NCBI RefSeq assembly: GCF_024758505.1
Contig: NZ_CP077970.1
Coordinates: 2,232,001-2,296,000 of the forward strand
Length of the DNA: 64,000 nucleotides
Origin: Bradyrhizobium arachidis
GTDB lineage: Bacteria; Pseudomonadota; Alphaproteobacteria; Rhizobiales; Xanthobacteraceae
Direction: 5' to 3'
The notes under the pieces are model-generated. The model was not told the DNA's origin. It saw only the letters and a program-made list of their open reading frames with translations, and searched no databases. The first letter of the stretch is position 1. Every line of letters begins with the position of its first letter. This document shows, in pieces, positions 1-8,443 of this stretch. Both the position numbers and the translations under genes were made by a program.

Positions 1-510
1 TTCCTTGGCTGCGCATCGCCCCCCTGTTTCGACAGGGTTGAAGTCGCCCGACTCCCGCAGCCAACGCCGACGGCATTGGCGCCGGATCCTGCGATCGTCA
101 AATCGAATTCTGCAACTCCGGGGAGGTCCGGCAAGAAATCATCTCCAAAGAAAAGCGGATCGGCCGATCTCGCCAAAGCGGCGTCCCCGCGGACGAGGAT
201 CAGCGTCCCGGCATCCGAACGGCCCGCGGAAGTATCAGATCCTGTCCTGGACAAGGCGAAGGTCACCATCGCGACGAAGATGGAGGATCCAGGATCGGCC
301 GAATTCACCGATATGAAGCGCACAATGCGAAAGAACACGCTTGGACGCCCCGTGGATACGATTTGCGGGCGTGTAAAAGGAAGAAGCGCATCAGGCGGCG
401 AGACCGGAGAGAGACCGTTTCTTTATCTCGTGAAGGAGGATGAAGCATATGTCGTCGACGGCAAGGCGGGGTCGGCGGCGTCAACGGCGTATCGAAATAT
501 CTGCAACTAG
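1..510 (+). CDS. Hypothetical protein, 5' end cut by window
   Basis: The frame is open from the first base of the window, so the true start lies upstream; an internal TTG at 76 is only a fallback start. The visible beginning (hydrophobic residues, Gly-Cys-Ala, then a Pro/Thr-rich stretch) could be the end of an exported or lipoprotein leader. A Ser/Lys/Pro-rich linker follows, then a compact C-terminal domain of about 80 residues running from DPGSAEFTDMKR through DTICGRVKG and FLYLVKEDEAY to the stop. I recall similar small proteins as uncharacterised families in Bradyrhizobium, but no function is assigned. It is followed by about 200 bp without a gene before the LuxR-type regulator. Confidence 0.6.
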   Translation, partial: FLGCASPPCFDRVEVARLPQPTPTALAPDPAIVKSNSATPGRSGKKSSPKKSGSADLAKAASPRTRISVPASERPAEVSDPVLDKAKVTIATKMEDPGSAEFTDMKRTMRKNTLGRPVDTICGRVKGRSASGGETGERPFLYLVKEDEAYVVDGKAGSAASTAYRNICN

Positions 511-716
511 GGAATGCGTCGACTGCGTCACCGCGCAGTACGCGCCCAAATGATTTGAGCGGAAAGAATTTCCACCCAGGCGCCGGTGATCCCGCAGTGG
601 ATCCGGCACTAGCGGCGCCGCTCTCGTGATGATGCATTCAGGATGAGTGCAGCAGCAGGGGAGACGCAATACGGAATGGGAATATCTCGGAAGTTTCTTT
701 TCAGCTCGAGGAAATC

Positions 717-1499
717 ATGGACGACATAACCAACGCCTCAAAGCGGCTCGATGCATCGCTTCACTTGCCGGTTCTGGTGATCGTCGAACCGCTCCTGTTG
801 CCTCGCACGTGTATTCTGACCGTCCTCAGGCGGGAATTGGCGGAAGTCGAGATTCTCGACATGGCAACGGTCGACAGCCTGGACTGCACGTCAACCCGCG
901 ATGTTCGTCTGGTGGTGCTGAGCATCGCAGACAAGCCGATCGACGATCCCTCGGTTGAGGACAATCTCGCCTTCGTTGCGGAGTGTTGTCCCAATGCCGC
1001 CGTTGCAGTCCTGTCAAATCATGACGACGAGCCGACCGTGCAGGCCGCGATGCAGCGGGGCGTGCGCGGCTTTCTTTCTACCTCGCTACCGATCGAGATC
1101 GCCATAGCTGGCCTGCGCCTTGTCCTCGTCGGCGGCGTCTACAGGCCGTTGCCGGTGGCCGGGATGAACAGGATACCGGATTTCGAGCCGCCGGATGCGC
1201 GCGGGCTTGCGCCCGCATATCTGATGAACGAGGGAGCCAGAGTTGCCATCGACAGGAGCGTGACCGATCTCACGCCTCGTGAGCTACAGGTTCTGGCGGA
1301 GTTGGAGCTCGGCCTGCCCAACAAGCTGATTGCCGCCAAATTGAATCTCTCGGAAAGCACAGTCAAAATGCACATTCAGCATATCATGAGGAAATGTGCC
1401 GCGCACAATCGCACGGAAGCCGTCCTCCGCTGGCGCGGCCGATTGCCCGCGCAGAGTCGCGATCACGAGCCCGGCGTAGCTCCAATGCCGGAGACCTAG
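717..1499 (+). CDS. LuxR/FixJ-type regulator with degenerate receiver
   Basis: The 260-residue protein ends in a clear LuxR-type DNA-binding domain (about residues 187-248; LTPRELQVLAELELGLPNK then LNLSESTVKMHIQHIMRK). The N-terminal 140 residues have a receiver-like alternation, but the strand that should end in the phospho-accepting Asp reads RLVVLSIADKP, so the acceptor appears to be lost. This suggests a regulator that does not depend on canonical phosphorylation. The ATG at 717 is preceded by GAGGAA at good spacing. It faces the minus-strand type I secretion genes, converging on the HlyD gene with a 15-bp gap, so it is a candidate regulator of that locus by position only. Confidence 0.8.
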   Translation: MDDITNASKRLDASLHLPVLVIVEPLLLPRTCILTVLRRELAEVEILDMATVDSLDCTSTRDVRLVVLSIADKPIDDPSVEDNLAFVAECCPNAAVAVLSNHDDEPTVQAAMQRGVRGFLSTSLPIEIAIAGLRLVLVGGVYRPLPVAGMNRIPDFEPPDARGLAPAYLMNEGARVAIDRSVTDLTPRELQVLAELELGLPNKLIAAKLNLSESTVKMHIQHIMRKCAAHNRTEAVLRWRGRLPAQSRDHEPGVAPMPET

Positions 1500-1514
1500 T
1501 CAGCTCGACCAGGT

Positions 1515-2984
1515 TCAATCCTCTCTGAATGCACCGCGGAAGCTGTCGAGCAGGGGCCTGAGCGCGTAGAGAGCTACGGTACCGCGCCCTGTCGTGATGA
1601 ACACTTGAACCGGCATGCCGGGGACGATCTGGATGTCGTTTGCCACGATCTGCGTGTCGTCGATCCGGATCCTGGTCGCGTAGTATGGCTGGTCGGTACG
1701 CTTGTCGAGGAGCCGGTCTGCGGATACGTGCACGACGGTTCCCTTCAGGCGAGGCACGCGACGCTGATTGTAAGGTACGAGGTGAACCTCGGCATTGAGG
1801 CCGGGATGAACCACATCGATGTCCTCGGGCCTCAGGCGCGCGGTCACGATGAGGCGGTCTTGCCGGGGCACCAGGTCCATGAGCGGAGCACCCGCTCCGA
1901 TGACGCCGCCGGCTGTATGAATCCGCAAATCGGTTATCACACCGTCCTCGGGCGCCTTGACCTCCGTTCGCGATAGCTGATCCCTGGCCGCAAGCAACCG
2001 CTCGCGGAGCTGGAATATCTGGTTCTGTGCTTCACGAAGCGACTGTGCGATCTCGTTCTGCCTCTCGCTCTCGAGCTTGAACAATGTGGCCTGCTGTTCG
2101 CTGATGACCTGCCCGGCGCGGGAGATCTGCGCGGCGATCTCGCCGCGGCGGCCCTCGACGTCGGCCAGCTCCCGCTGCAGGTTCAGAAGCCGCGGCCGCC
2201 GTTCGAGCCCCTTGTTGACGAGGGTCGCGACCATATCCAGTTCCTCCCGGACGATGTTGACCCGCTGCCCGGTGGCGCTCTCCTGAGCCGTGAGACCTTC
2301 GATCTCCTTCTCGACTTGACGCCTTCGTTCGCGAATGACCGCAAGCTGCGACTCGTGAACCTGCAGGCGTGACTGAAAGATGAACTGCTGCGCCGACACC
2401 GCAGCGGCGGCCACTCCGTTCTGCTTGCTGTCCTGTTCCAGCGCGTCGGGGATCGCGATCCTCTCAAATCTCTGCTGCTCGGCTTGAAGCCGTGCGGCAC
2501 GAGCGACTGCATCCCACAATTGGCCTTGAAGGCTTTGCATCTCCGAGCCGGCCCGGGTGTCGTCCAGCGCGATCAGCGTTTGGCCGCTTCGCACGATATC
2601 GCCATCCGAAACCAGGATCTTTTTGACGATACCGCCTTCCAGATGCTGAATCGTCTTGCGGCTCGATTCCGATTCCACGACGCCGGACGCGATCGCGGCG
2701 CTCTCGAGAGGCGCGAGGCTCGCCCATGTCCCGAGCCCCAGCATGAAGCAGAGCACCAGCAGATTGCCCGCGACGGTGATACCGCGAAGCCTTCCGCGTG
2801 GAGAGGTCGGCGTGGGCGTCGAGCACCATGGAAATTCCAGAGGCTCGAAATCGTCGATTGCGGTCACGACGCCAAATCGTCGGGCGGGCGGGGGGCTCGC
2901 CGGCGCTCGCATGAGCCGGTCCCAGATCATGGGAAGTCTCGAGACGGCGGGAAGCATTCGGATGGTGAGAGAGTTCCAGATCAT
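1515..2984 (-). CDS. Type I secretion membrane fusion protein, HlyD/PrtE family
   Basis: Periplasmic adaptor linking an inner-membrane ABC exporter to an outer-membrane channel. The 489-residue protein has a Pro-rich cytoplasmic N-terminus, one membrane segment near residues 70-92, a lipoyl/barrel half beginning with the typical GVVESESSRKTIQHLEGG stretch, a long alpha-helical hairpin (about 150-360, rich in Gln/Glu/Arg), and a C-terminal barrel with KAPEDGVITDLRIHTAGGV. The N-terminus overlaps the upstream ABC exporter gene by 4 bp, so the two are translationally coupled. No TolC-like outer-membrane gene is visible in the window, so the channel must be encoded elsewhere. Confidence 0.93.
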   Translation of the reverse strand: MIWNSLTIRMLPAVSRLPMIWDRLMRAPASPPPARRFGVVTAIDDFEPLEFPWCSTPTPTSPRGRLRGITVAGNLLVLCFMLGLGTWASLAPLESAAIASGVVESESSRKTIQHLEGGIVKKILVSDGDIVRSGQTLIALDDTRAGSEMQSLQGQLWDAVARAARLQAEQQRFERIAIPDALEQDSKQNGVAAAAVSAQQFIFQSRLQVHESQLAVIRERRRQVEKEIEGLTAQESATGQRVNIVREELDMVATLVNKGLERRPRLLNLQRELADVEGRRGEIAAQISRAGQVISEQQATLFKLESERQNEIAQSLREAQNQIFQLRERLLAARDQLSRTEVKAPEDGVITDLRIHTAGGVIGAGAPLMDLVPRQDRLIVTARLRPEDIDVVHPGLNAEVHLVPYNQRRVPRLKGTVVHVSADRLLDKRTDQPYYATRIRIDDTQIVANDIQIVPGMPVQVFITTGRGTVALYALRPLLDSFRGAFRED

Positions 2985-4726
2985 GGCGCTATCTGCGAAG
3001 TAACCTGGGGTCGGCTCAGGTGCCGTTCAAAGATGTCCTCGCTGTCGCCGAACGCGGCGACCGCACCGTCTTCCATGATGGCAATCTTGTCCGTGGCGGC
3101 GAGGAGACCCATTCTGTGCGTGACCACGACCAGGATGACGCCTGCGAGCTTCATGCGCTCGATGGCATCCAGCAGCATTCGCTCGCCGCCGTAGTCGAGG
3201 CTGGCGTTAGGTTCGTCGAGAACGACGAGGCGTGGAGTACCGAAAAAGGCGCGGGCAAGACCGAGGCGCTGCCTATAGCCGCGCGAGAAGGTCGTTTCAC
3301 TTTGAACCACCGTGTCGTAACCCAGCGGCAGGCGCATGATCGCCCCATGGATTCCGACGAGCTTGGCCGCTTCGACGACCTTCCGCCGGTCGGCATCTTC
3401 AAGGCGTGCAATGATGTCGTTGATGGTGTCGCCGAGCAGGTTGATGTCCTGGGGGAGATATCCGAGGCGGTCGCCGTTTCGGCCCTCGCGAAGCAGCGAG
3501 ACGTCGGTATTGTCGAGGAAGACGCGGCCATATGTCGGCATCGACAGCCCGGCGATCACCTGGCCGAGCAAGGACTTGCCCGACCCGGACGGACCGATAA
3601 TGCCAAGGCATTCTCCGGGCATGAGGCTGAACGAGACGCCGTTCAGCAGAAGATGGTCGGTCCCCGCAAGCCTCACGCTGACATTGTCGACGACGAGGCC
3701 GCTTGGCGCCTGCGGCGGGAAAACTCCCGCGCTCTCTTGCCGGGCGACGGGGAATGCGGCGAGAATTGCGCCGAGCCTCTGACAGGCGCTCATGGCCGTC
3801 ACGAGTGATTTCCAGCCTGCGATCGCACTTTCGACCGGCGCGAGCGCCCGGCTGAACATCAGCGTGGCAGCAAAGATGATTGCCGGACTCTTCCCGTGAT
3901 CGAGGACGAGCCACGCGGCAGCCCCCATGATCAAGACCTGCGACAGCGCGCGGACCGGTTTGGCGGCCAGGGAGACGATCTCGCCTCGCCGCAGTGCCAC
4001 ATCGTGCTCGCTGCGCGCTTGCTGCGCGTCACGGTGGATCATGCGCGCAGCGCTATCGAACATTCCCATGGCGCGGATCATGTGGATGTTGCCCGCGGCA
4101 GTCTGGAGGCGACCGCAGCTTCTGGACAGCGCGGCGCTGGATCTGAGCAGAACGTCTTCCGTGACCAGCTCTCCGGCGACCGTGAGTGCGAACAGGAGAG
4201 CGACGCAGCAGGCGCCCACCACGCCAAGCAGCGGATGGATCAGAACGAGGACAAGGAGGAACAAGGGCGCCCAGAGCGCGTCGAACAGCATCGTACATGC
4301 GCCGGACTCGACGAACTGGCGCAGCACGGTGAGATCCCGATATGCGCCCGACGCTTGCGTCCAATCGCCGCGAAACGCCGATTCCAGGCCGGCCGAAAGC
4401 ACGCAAGGACGAAGGCGATCGTCGAGCCAGGCGCCGAGGCGTCCAAGGACGGCGCGCCGCAATGCATCGAACACACCGCCGACGACCACTGTGATCGCGA
4501 CAATGAGCGTGAGCAGGAGCAACGTGTCGCCGCTCCGGCTCGACAACACCCGGTCGTAGATCTGAAGAAGATAGATGGAGGGCGCAAACAGAAGCAGGTT
4601 GTAGCTGCAGCTATATGCGAATACGAGACCTAGCGGTCCCACGCAGGACCGGAGTGCTGCGTGCAGTGGCGTCCGGATCTGCGGCAGGATGGGCAACCGA
4701 AGGGGCGGCATCAGCATGATCGTCAC
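2981..4726 (-). CDS. Type I secretion ABC exporter, PrtD family
   Basis: Inner-membrane ATPase/permease of a type I secretion system, 581 residues. The N-terminal half is an ABC exporter membrane domain. The C-terminal nucleotide-binding domain has Walker A GPSGSGKS (378-385), Q-loop Gln426, Walker B LVVLDEPN (500-507) and the switch His537. The signature motif reads FSRGYRQR near 480 rather than LSGGQ, a change also common in PrtD-type exporters. No N-terminal C39 peptidase domain is present, so substrates should carry an uncleaved C-terminal signal. The gene overlaps hlyD by 4 bp and lies directly downstream of the two glycine-rich repeat proteins, its likely cargo. Confidence 0.93.
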   Translation of the reverse strand: MTIMLMPPLRLPILPQIRTPLHAALRSCVGPLGLVFAYSCSYNLLLFAPSIYLLQIYDRVLSSRSGDTLLLLTLIVAITVVVGGVFDALRRAVLGRLGAWLDDRLRPCVLSAGLESAFRGDWTQASGAYRDLTVLRQFVESGACTMLFDALWAPLFLLVLVLIHPLLGVVGACCVALLFALTVAGELVTEDVLLRSSAALSRSCGRLQTAAGNIHMIRAMGMFDSAARMIHRDAQQARSEHDVALRRGEIVSLAAKPVRALSQVLIMGAAAWLVLDHGKSPAIIFAATLMFSRALAPVESAIAGWKSLVTAMSACQRLGAILAAFPVARQESAGVFPPQAPSGLVVDNVSVRLAGTDHLLLNGVSFSLMPGECLGIIGPSGSGKSLLGQVIAGLSMPTYGRVFLDNTDVSLLREGRNGDRLGYLPQDINLLGDTINDIIARLEDADRRKVVEAAKLVGIHGAIMRLPLGYDTVVQSETTFSRGYRQRLGLARAFFGTPRLVVLDEPNASLDYGGERMLLDAIERMKLAGVILVVVTHRMGLLAATDKIAIMEDGAVAAFGDSEDIFERHLSRPQVTSQIAP

Positions 4727-4810
4727 CGCCTGAAATCGAGGTCCGGTGCACCTGACCGATGGCCAAACTCGTCTGCCAACGGTATCGGCGGGGTATTGGC
4801 TCGAACTTCA

Positions 4811-4835
4811 GGACCGGTGGCGGAAGCCACCGGTC
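4811..4835 (-). terminator. Perfect 10-bp hairpin upstream of exporter gene
   Basis: GGACCGGTGG and CCACCGGTCC face each other around a 5-base loop. The hairpin sits between the stop of the small glycine-rich gene (4859) and the exporter start (4726). There is no T-run, so it may be a partial terminator or mRNA-stabilising structure that lets the substrate gene be expressed above the exporter. Confidence 0.55.
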
Positions 4836-4858
4836 CTTCCAGTCGGACGAGCGGCTGG

Positions 4859-5317
4859 TCAGAGCGTATCGAGATGGAAGGTCACTCCGCCACCCCATGC
4901 GAAGTTGCCGTCCCCGCCATCGCCGCCGATGCCGGCCACGACTTCCTGGTGCTGGTCCACCTCGACCTTGTTGATCTGGGTGGCATCCGTATTGGCGTAG
5001 ACCTTGGAGGTATCATAGCCGCTGTAGGATTTCTGGCTTCCGTTCGACTCGGCGTCTCCGCCTTCGGCCTTGGAGAACACCGAGGCCTTGGCGTTTGCGC
5101 CGCCGGCATCCCAATCCGCCGTCTGTTTGACGTGATCGCCGGTGCTCACGTGCACGTCGGCGCCTTCCGCCTTGTTGGTCGGATCGTAGTTGACAGTCGG
5201 CTTGCTGATGATGGCTCCCTTGAAAGTACCATCGCCGCCATTTCCGGCACTTTGACCACCGGTGTCGATTGATTTGACTTTGATCGTATCCGAGATGTTG
5301 ATTGCCTTGGGCATCAT
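4859..5317 (-). CDS. Small glycine-rich protein, putative type I secretion substrate
   Basis: The start at 5317 (MMPKAINISDT) is chosen because GGAGG lies 6 bases upstream; longer frames reaching 5434 have no ribosome site. The 152-residue protein lacks a Sec leader. It carries the same two motifs as the larger neighbour, AGNGGDGTFKGAII near the N-terminus and VVAGIGGDGGDGNFAWGGG near the C-terminus, separated by an acidic Ser/Asp/Ala-rich insertion of about 80 residues. The C-terminus is a short hydrophobic/acidic tail (FHLDTL), reminiscent of uncleaved type I signals. Secretion is inferred from the adjacent exporter genes; the biological role is unknown. Confidence 0.75.
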   Translation of the reverse strand: MMPKAINISDTIKVKSIDTGGQSAGNGGDGTFKGAIISKPTVNYDPTNKAEGADVHVSTGDHVKQTADWDAGGANAKASVFSKAEGGDAESNGSQKSYSGYDTSKVYANTDATQINKVEVDQHQEVVAGIGGDGGDGNFAWGGGVTFHLDTL

Positions 5318-5568
5318 TTGAGGCCTCCGTCGTTTTGTTGGCTGTCGTGCAACATCCATCCCGATCAGGCGGACGCGCACGGCAAGTCTGATCCGCCCGT
5401 GCGCGAGCGCGATAGATGTCAAATCGGGCACCATCGGGTTTGGTGGGCTGACGTACGAAAGTACGACATTTCCTCAGGGGAAGGCGCCGCTGCGCGGGCT
5501 TTGCATGCGAAGAGTGGCGACGGCGCGTGCCGCGATGCGATCGGCCATGCGAGCGATGGGACGTTTCG

Positions 5569-6978
5569 CTATGCCACCAGGTGAAGATCCGACAAGAGAT
5601 GCGCGGCATCGCCACCCAGCGCGAGATTGCCGTGGCCGCCGTCCCCGCCAACTCCGGCGATCTGGACCGCACTCTGGTCGATGTGCACGTTGTTGACCTG
5701 ATCGGCCACGGCCGTCGAATGTGGACCTGCGATCGCTATGTTGATAGGTGCATAGACCGCGACGCTGACGTCGATCAGACTGCCCGCAAAATAACCGTTG
5801 CCGCCATTGCCTGCGCTGTTCGAACCGGTCGCGATCGTATCGGAGCCGCCCCACAGATTATGGGAGAGAAGGCTCGCATGGCCGCCCGCTGCGGCGTTGT
5901 CGTTGCCGCCGTGGCCGCCAACGCCAGCGATCTGAACCGCAGATTGATCCACGGAGACATCATTTATCTGGACCGCGTAAGCGCTGGAGCCATAGCCCGC
6001 GATTGCGATGTTGATCGGGCTGTACACGACAAACGAGGTATGGACGAGTTCCCCGTAGAACACGCCGTAACCGCCATTGCCGGCCTGGTTTCCGCCCGTT
6101 TGAACGTCAAAGATGCCCCCTCCGTTGCTTGATCCCCAACCGGGGTCGAGCGTGATGACGCTGCCGCCGGCGGCCACATTGCCATGTCCGCCGCTTCCGC
6201 CAACGCCCGCGATCTGAGTGGCCGATTGATCGATGTCGACCGTGTTCGATTGACTTGCATGCGCAGTGCCGCCCGAGCCCGCTATCGCAATATTGATCGG
6301 ATGATAGATCACCACGGGAGCGTCCACGATCGCACCCGAGAAATAGCCGCTGCCGCCGTTGCCGGCGCTGTTGTCGCCGCTCGCGATCACGCCGGAGCCT
6401 GAAAACGTATTGACGCTCCCACCCGCCGCAATGTTGTCATTGCCGCCATGGCCGCCGACGCCGGCCATCTGAAAAGCGGATTGATCGACATTCAAATCGT
6501 TGGACTGGTTGGCCAGGGCGACCGAGCCGTACCCCATGCTCACCGAGATGTTGATCGGTTCGTAGATCAACAGGGACGCGTGAATGATACCTCCGTAAAA
6601 GTGGCCATCCCCGCCGTTGCCGGCCGTGTTCGCCCCACTCTCGACCGAAGCAATGCCCATCCCGGAATAGGGTGCGCCGACAGCAGGCTTCGTGGACGAA
6701 ACATCCAGGCCCGCCGCAGCGTGGTTGCCGGCGTGGCCGCCCATGTCGGCCCCCGATGTGGGATGTTTGGATTGAACCGGGTCGGAGTCTTTATGCTGGG
6801 CATTCGCGTTCGCGAAGTACGCTCCAGCCGGGCCGGGACCATAGACCAGGGCGCCACCGCCGATCGCGTCAGCCACGATTGGAGCACTCGGCCCAGGGCC
6901 TGGTTCGCCATCGTACCCATCGTGGTGATGAGAGGCGTGATGTAGCCGGATTCCATCCGACATCCGCGAAAAATCCAT
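5569..6978 (-). CDS. Glycine-rich four-repeat protein, putative type I secretion substrate
   Basis: The start at 6978 (MDFSRMSDG) is preceded by GGGAGG at 5-base spacing; an upstream in-frame ATG at 6993 overlaps that site and is less likely. The protein has 469 residues, a His-rich N-terminus and no Sec leader. From about residue 119 it contains four copies of a 69-residue unit: an AGNGGxGxFxG start, a hydrophobic YxPINIAIAG core, an Asn-Val-Asp-Gln-Ser-Ala block, then QIAGVGGxGGxxNxAAGG. These are not RTX nonapeptides. The C-terminus ends LLSDLHLVA, compatible with a type I signal. The 251-bp leader between this gene and the next (5318-5568) holds an inverted repeat with a GAAA loop at 5452-5465. 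The function, possibly a surface or matrix protein, is inference. Confidence 0.78.
   Translation of the reverse strand: MDFSRMSDGIRLHHASHHHDGYDGEPGPGPSAPIVADAIGGGALVYGPGPAGAYFANANAQHKDSDPVQSKHPTSGADMGGHAGNHAAAGLDVSSTKPAVGAPYSGMGIASVESGANTAGNGGDGHFYGGIIHASLLIYEPINISVSMGYGSVALANQSNDLNVDQSAFQMAGVGGHGGNDNIAAGGSVNTFSGSGVIASGDNSAGNGGSGYFSGAIVDAPVVIYHPINIAIAGSGGTAHASQSNTVDIDQSATQIAGVGGSGGHGNVAAGGSVITLDPGWGSSNGGGIFDVQTGGNQAGNGGYGVFYGELVHTSFVVYSPINIAIAGYGSSAYAVQINDVSVDQSAVQIAGVGGHGGNDNAAAGGHASLLSHNLWGGSDTIATGSNSAGNGGNGYFAGSLIDVSVAVYAPINIAIAGPHSTAVADQVNNVHIDQSAVQIAGVGGDGGHGNLALGGDAAHLLSDLHLVA
5608..6624 (-). repeat. Four tandem protein-coding repeats
   Basis: On the minus strand the units run about 6624-6418, 6366-6160, 6084-5878 and 5814-5608, with spacers of about 17 to 25 codons. 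The most constant parts are AGNGG, PINIAIAG, DQSA and QIAGVGG. The first unit is the most divergent (PINISVSMG, QMAGVGG), while units 2 to 4 are closer to each other, consistent with later duplication of the distal units. Confidence 0.85.
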
Positions 6979-7400
6979 CGTAGCCTCCCTCATCGCATTC
7001 GCTCCGCGCGGTCGGACAGGTTCTGCACTCCGGACAGAATGTCGTCCTGGGAAGGTCGAATGCCCAGTCGTCAGTTCGGATATAGCGCTTCGTCTGGCAC
7101 ACGTAACATCGGCTACGTCCGTTTGAGTGCGGTTACAGCCTTTGCATCAATCCCCTCTGCGCGCACAGGACGTCTGTGGCGCCAAAACCTGCGAACGGCG
7201 CGTGCATTCGCGCGCGGCCCGCCAGATGGGCGCCCCTCCTTCTGCGTCGACCGCACGACTGCAGAACTGGCGCGGCATTCGTGCCTGTATCTCGCCTGTA
7301 GCCGAAATGAATCCACCGCGTTGCCCGATTTAAGTCGTATTGCGACCTAGGTCGCGGCCAAAGCTCGTGTCCGGCCAGGGGCGCAACACCGGGGGTTTTC
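6979..7400. other. Intergenic region between divergent genes
   Basis: This 422-bp stretch separates the minus-strand repeat-protein gene from the plus-strand gene at 7401 and must contain both promoters. No convincing coding frame is present. The one clear signal is a perfect 14-bp palindrome at 7342-7355, listed separately. Confidence 0.6.
7342..7355. promoter_or_regulatory. Perfect 14-bp palindrome, candidate operator
   Basis: GCGACCTAGGTCGC reads identically on both strands and lies 46 bp upstream of the ATG at 7401. A dimeric regulator site is the simplest reading; the LuxR-type protein encoded at 717 is a candidate ligand by proximity only. Confidence 0.4.
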
Positions 7401-8237
7401 ATGTCCGGTCATTTGCGATTTTGTTTCGCCGCTTTTGGACTTCTTGCAGGTCTCTCGACGTCGTCTGCGTCTGCGAACCCATTTTCCGCATTCTTCAATA
7501 CCGAACCCGCGCCAGCCGCTGCGCCCGCGCCCGCGCCCGCTTCAGCGGAAGTGGAGTGCTTGTCGCGGCCCGGCAGGTCGACCGCCGACGGCCAGCGCTG
7601 GGTCTATCGGGTGGAAGGCCGGCGCAGATGCTGGTTCCAGGTCGCCGAAGGGACAGAGACGGCGAAGAAGCTGGTTCGGCATCGCGCCGCCAGACATCGT
7701 GTCGCCAGGGCCGAAGAGAACAAGTCCGCAGCGCGCAAGCGGAAGGCGGTGGTGGATGCGCGCGCGGAGCTGCAGCGCTCCGCACCTGAGGATACGTCTC
7801 GGCCGAGCCCGTCCGCGCCCGTGCAGGTGGTTGATGCCGGTCCCGTCCTTGCGACCGGGACCGCGACCCGTGTGTCGCCGGCCCCCCTTTCCAAACGCGC
7901 GAACGACCGGCTCACGGCTGACGAGATCACGCCGCGCCAAGTCGACCGCCAGGTCGACGTCGAGGCGCTCCTGGCGGCCGCGCCGGCCGCCAGTGACGCG
8001 CCGCTCGCCCTTGCCACCGCCGAGGCGGGCGATGACGGGTGGGGCTGGACCTGGCTTGGCATGCTGCTGATGGCTTTGGGGCTTTTCTCCGTCTTGAGCG
8101 GGAGTCGAACCATTCGGGAGGCCATCTTTCGCTTGCCAGGGGCTGCTGCTGGCCAAAACGCGACCTCGCGGGGAGGTGGGGCAAAGCGGCCATTCGGCCT
8201 GAACCGCACGTCTCGGATCGGCTCGGCGGCGACCTGA
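7401..8237 (+). CDS. Exported hypothetical protein with C-terminal membrane anchor
   Basis: The 278-residue protein has a Sec-type leader (about residues 1-25, ending SSASA), an Ala/Pro-rich spacer, a small Cys-containing domain (VECLSRPGRS ... RRCWFQVAEG), a long basic and then Ala-rich stretch, and one C-terminal membrane helix near 215-235 (WTWLGMLLMALGLFSVL). The Cys pair (ECLS and RRCW) may form a disulfide. GGGGG precedes the ATG. It is divergent from the secreted repeat protein and may belong to the same secretion locus; no function is recognised. Confidence 0.65.
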   Translation: MSGHLRFCFAAFGLLAGLSTSSASANPFSAFFNTEPAPAAAPAPAPASAEVECLSRPGRSTADGQRWVYRVEGRRRCWFQVAEGTETAKKLVRHRAARHRVARAEENKSAARKRKAVVDARAELQRSAPEDTSRPSPSAPVQVVDAGPVLATGTATRVSPAPLSKRANDRLTADEITPRQVDRQVDVEALLAAAPAASDAPLALATAEAGDDGWGWTWLGMLLMALGLFSVLSGSRTIREAIFRLPGAAAGQNATSRGGGAKRPFGLNRTSRIGSAAT

Positions 8238-8350
8238 ACGGCTGGGACGACCTTTGATTTAGCTCAAGCTTTCCGAACAGGAGTCAGGGCCCGATCTTGG
8301 GTCGGGCTCGTCCGCGACGGCCGAGCAGGGTGCGCCGGCAGGTTACCGCG

Positions 8351-8432
8351 GTGTTTTGTCACATTTTGTGATTGAACATTAACAAATTAAATGAATTTAA
8401 ATTTTAAATGGAGTAAGTTAATTCAGTAACCA
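8351..8432 (+). promoter_or_regulatory. AT-rich promoter region
   Basis: A sharply AT-rich block (long A/T runs such as AATTTAAATTTTAAAT) interrupts GC-rich DNA directly upstream of the gene at 8444. It is the likely promoter and also the sort of tract bound by H-NS-like silencers. No exact -35/-10 pair is assigned. Confidence 0.45.
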
Positions 8433-8443
8433 GGAGCTGTCCC

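Noticed and set aside
4859..6978. RTX calcium-binding repeats
   Set aside because: Glycine-rich motifs are present but do not follow the GGxGxDxUx nonapeptide; the unit is about 69 residues.
7039..7350. 103-codon frame in the divergent promoter region
   Set aside because: Composition resembles random GC-rich sequence, it has no Shine-Dalgarno site, and it would cover promoters and the 7342 palindrome.
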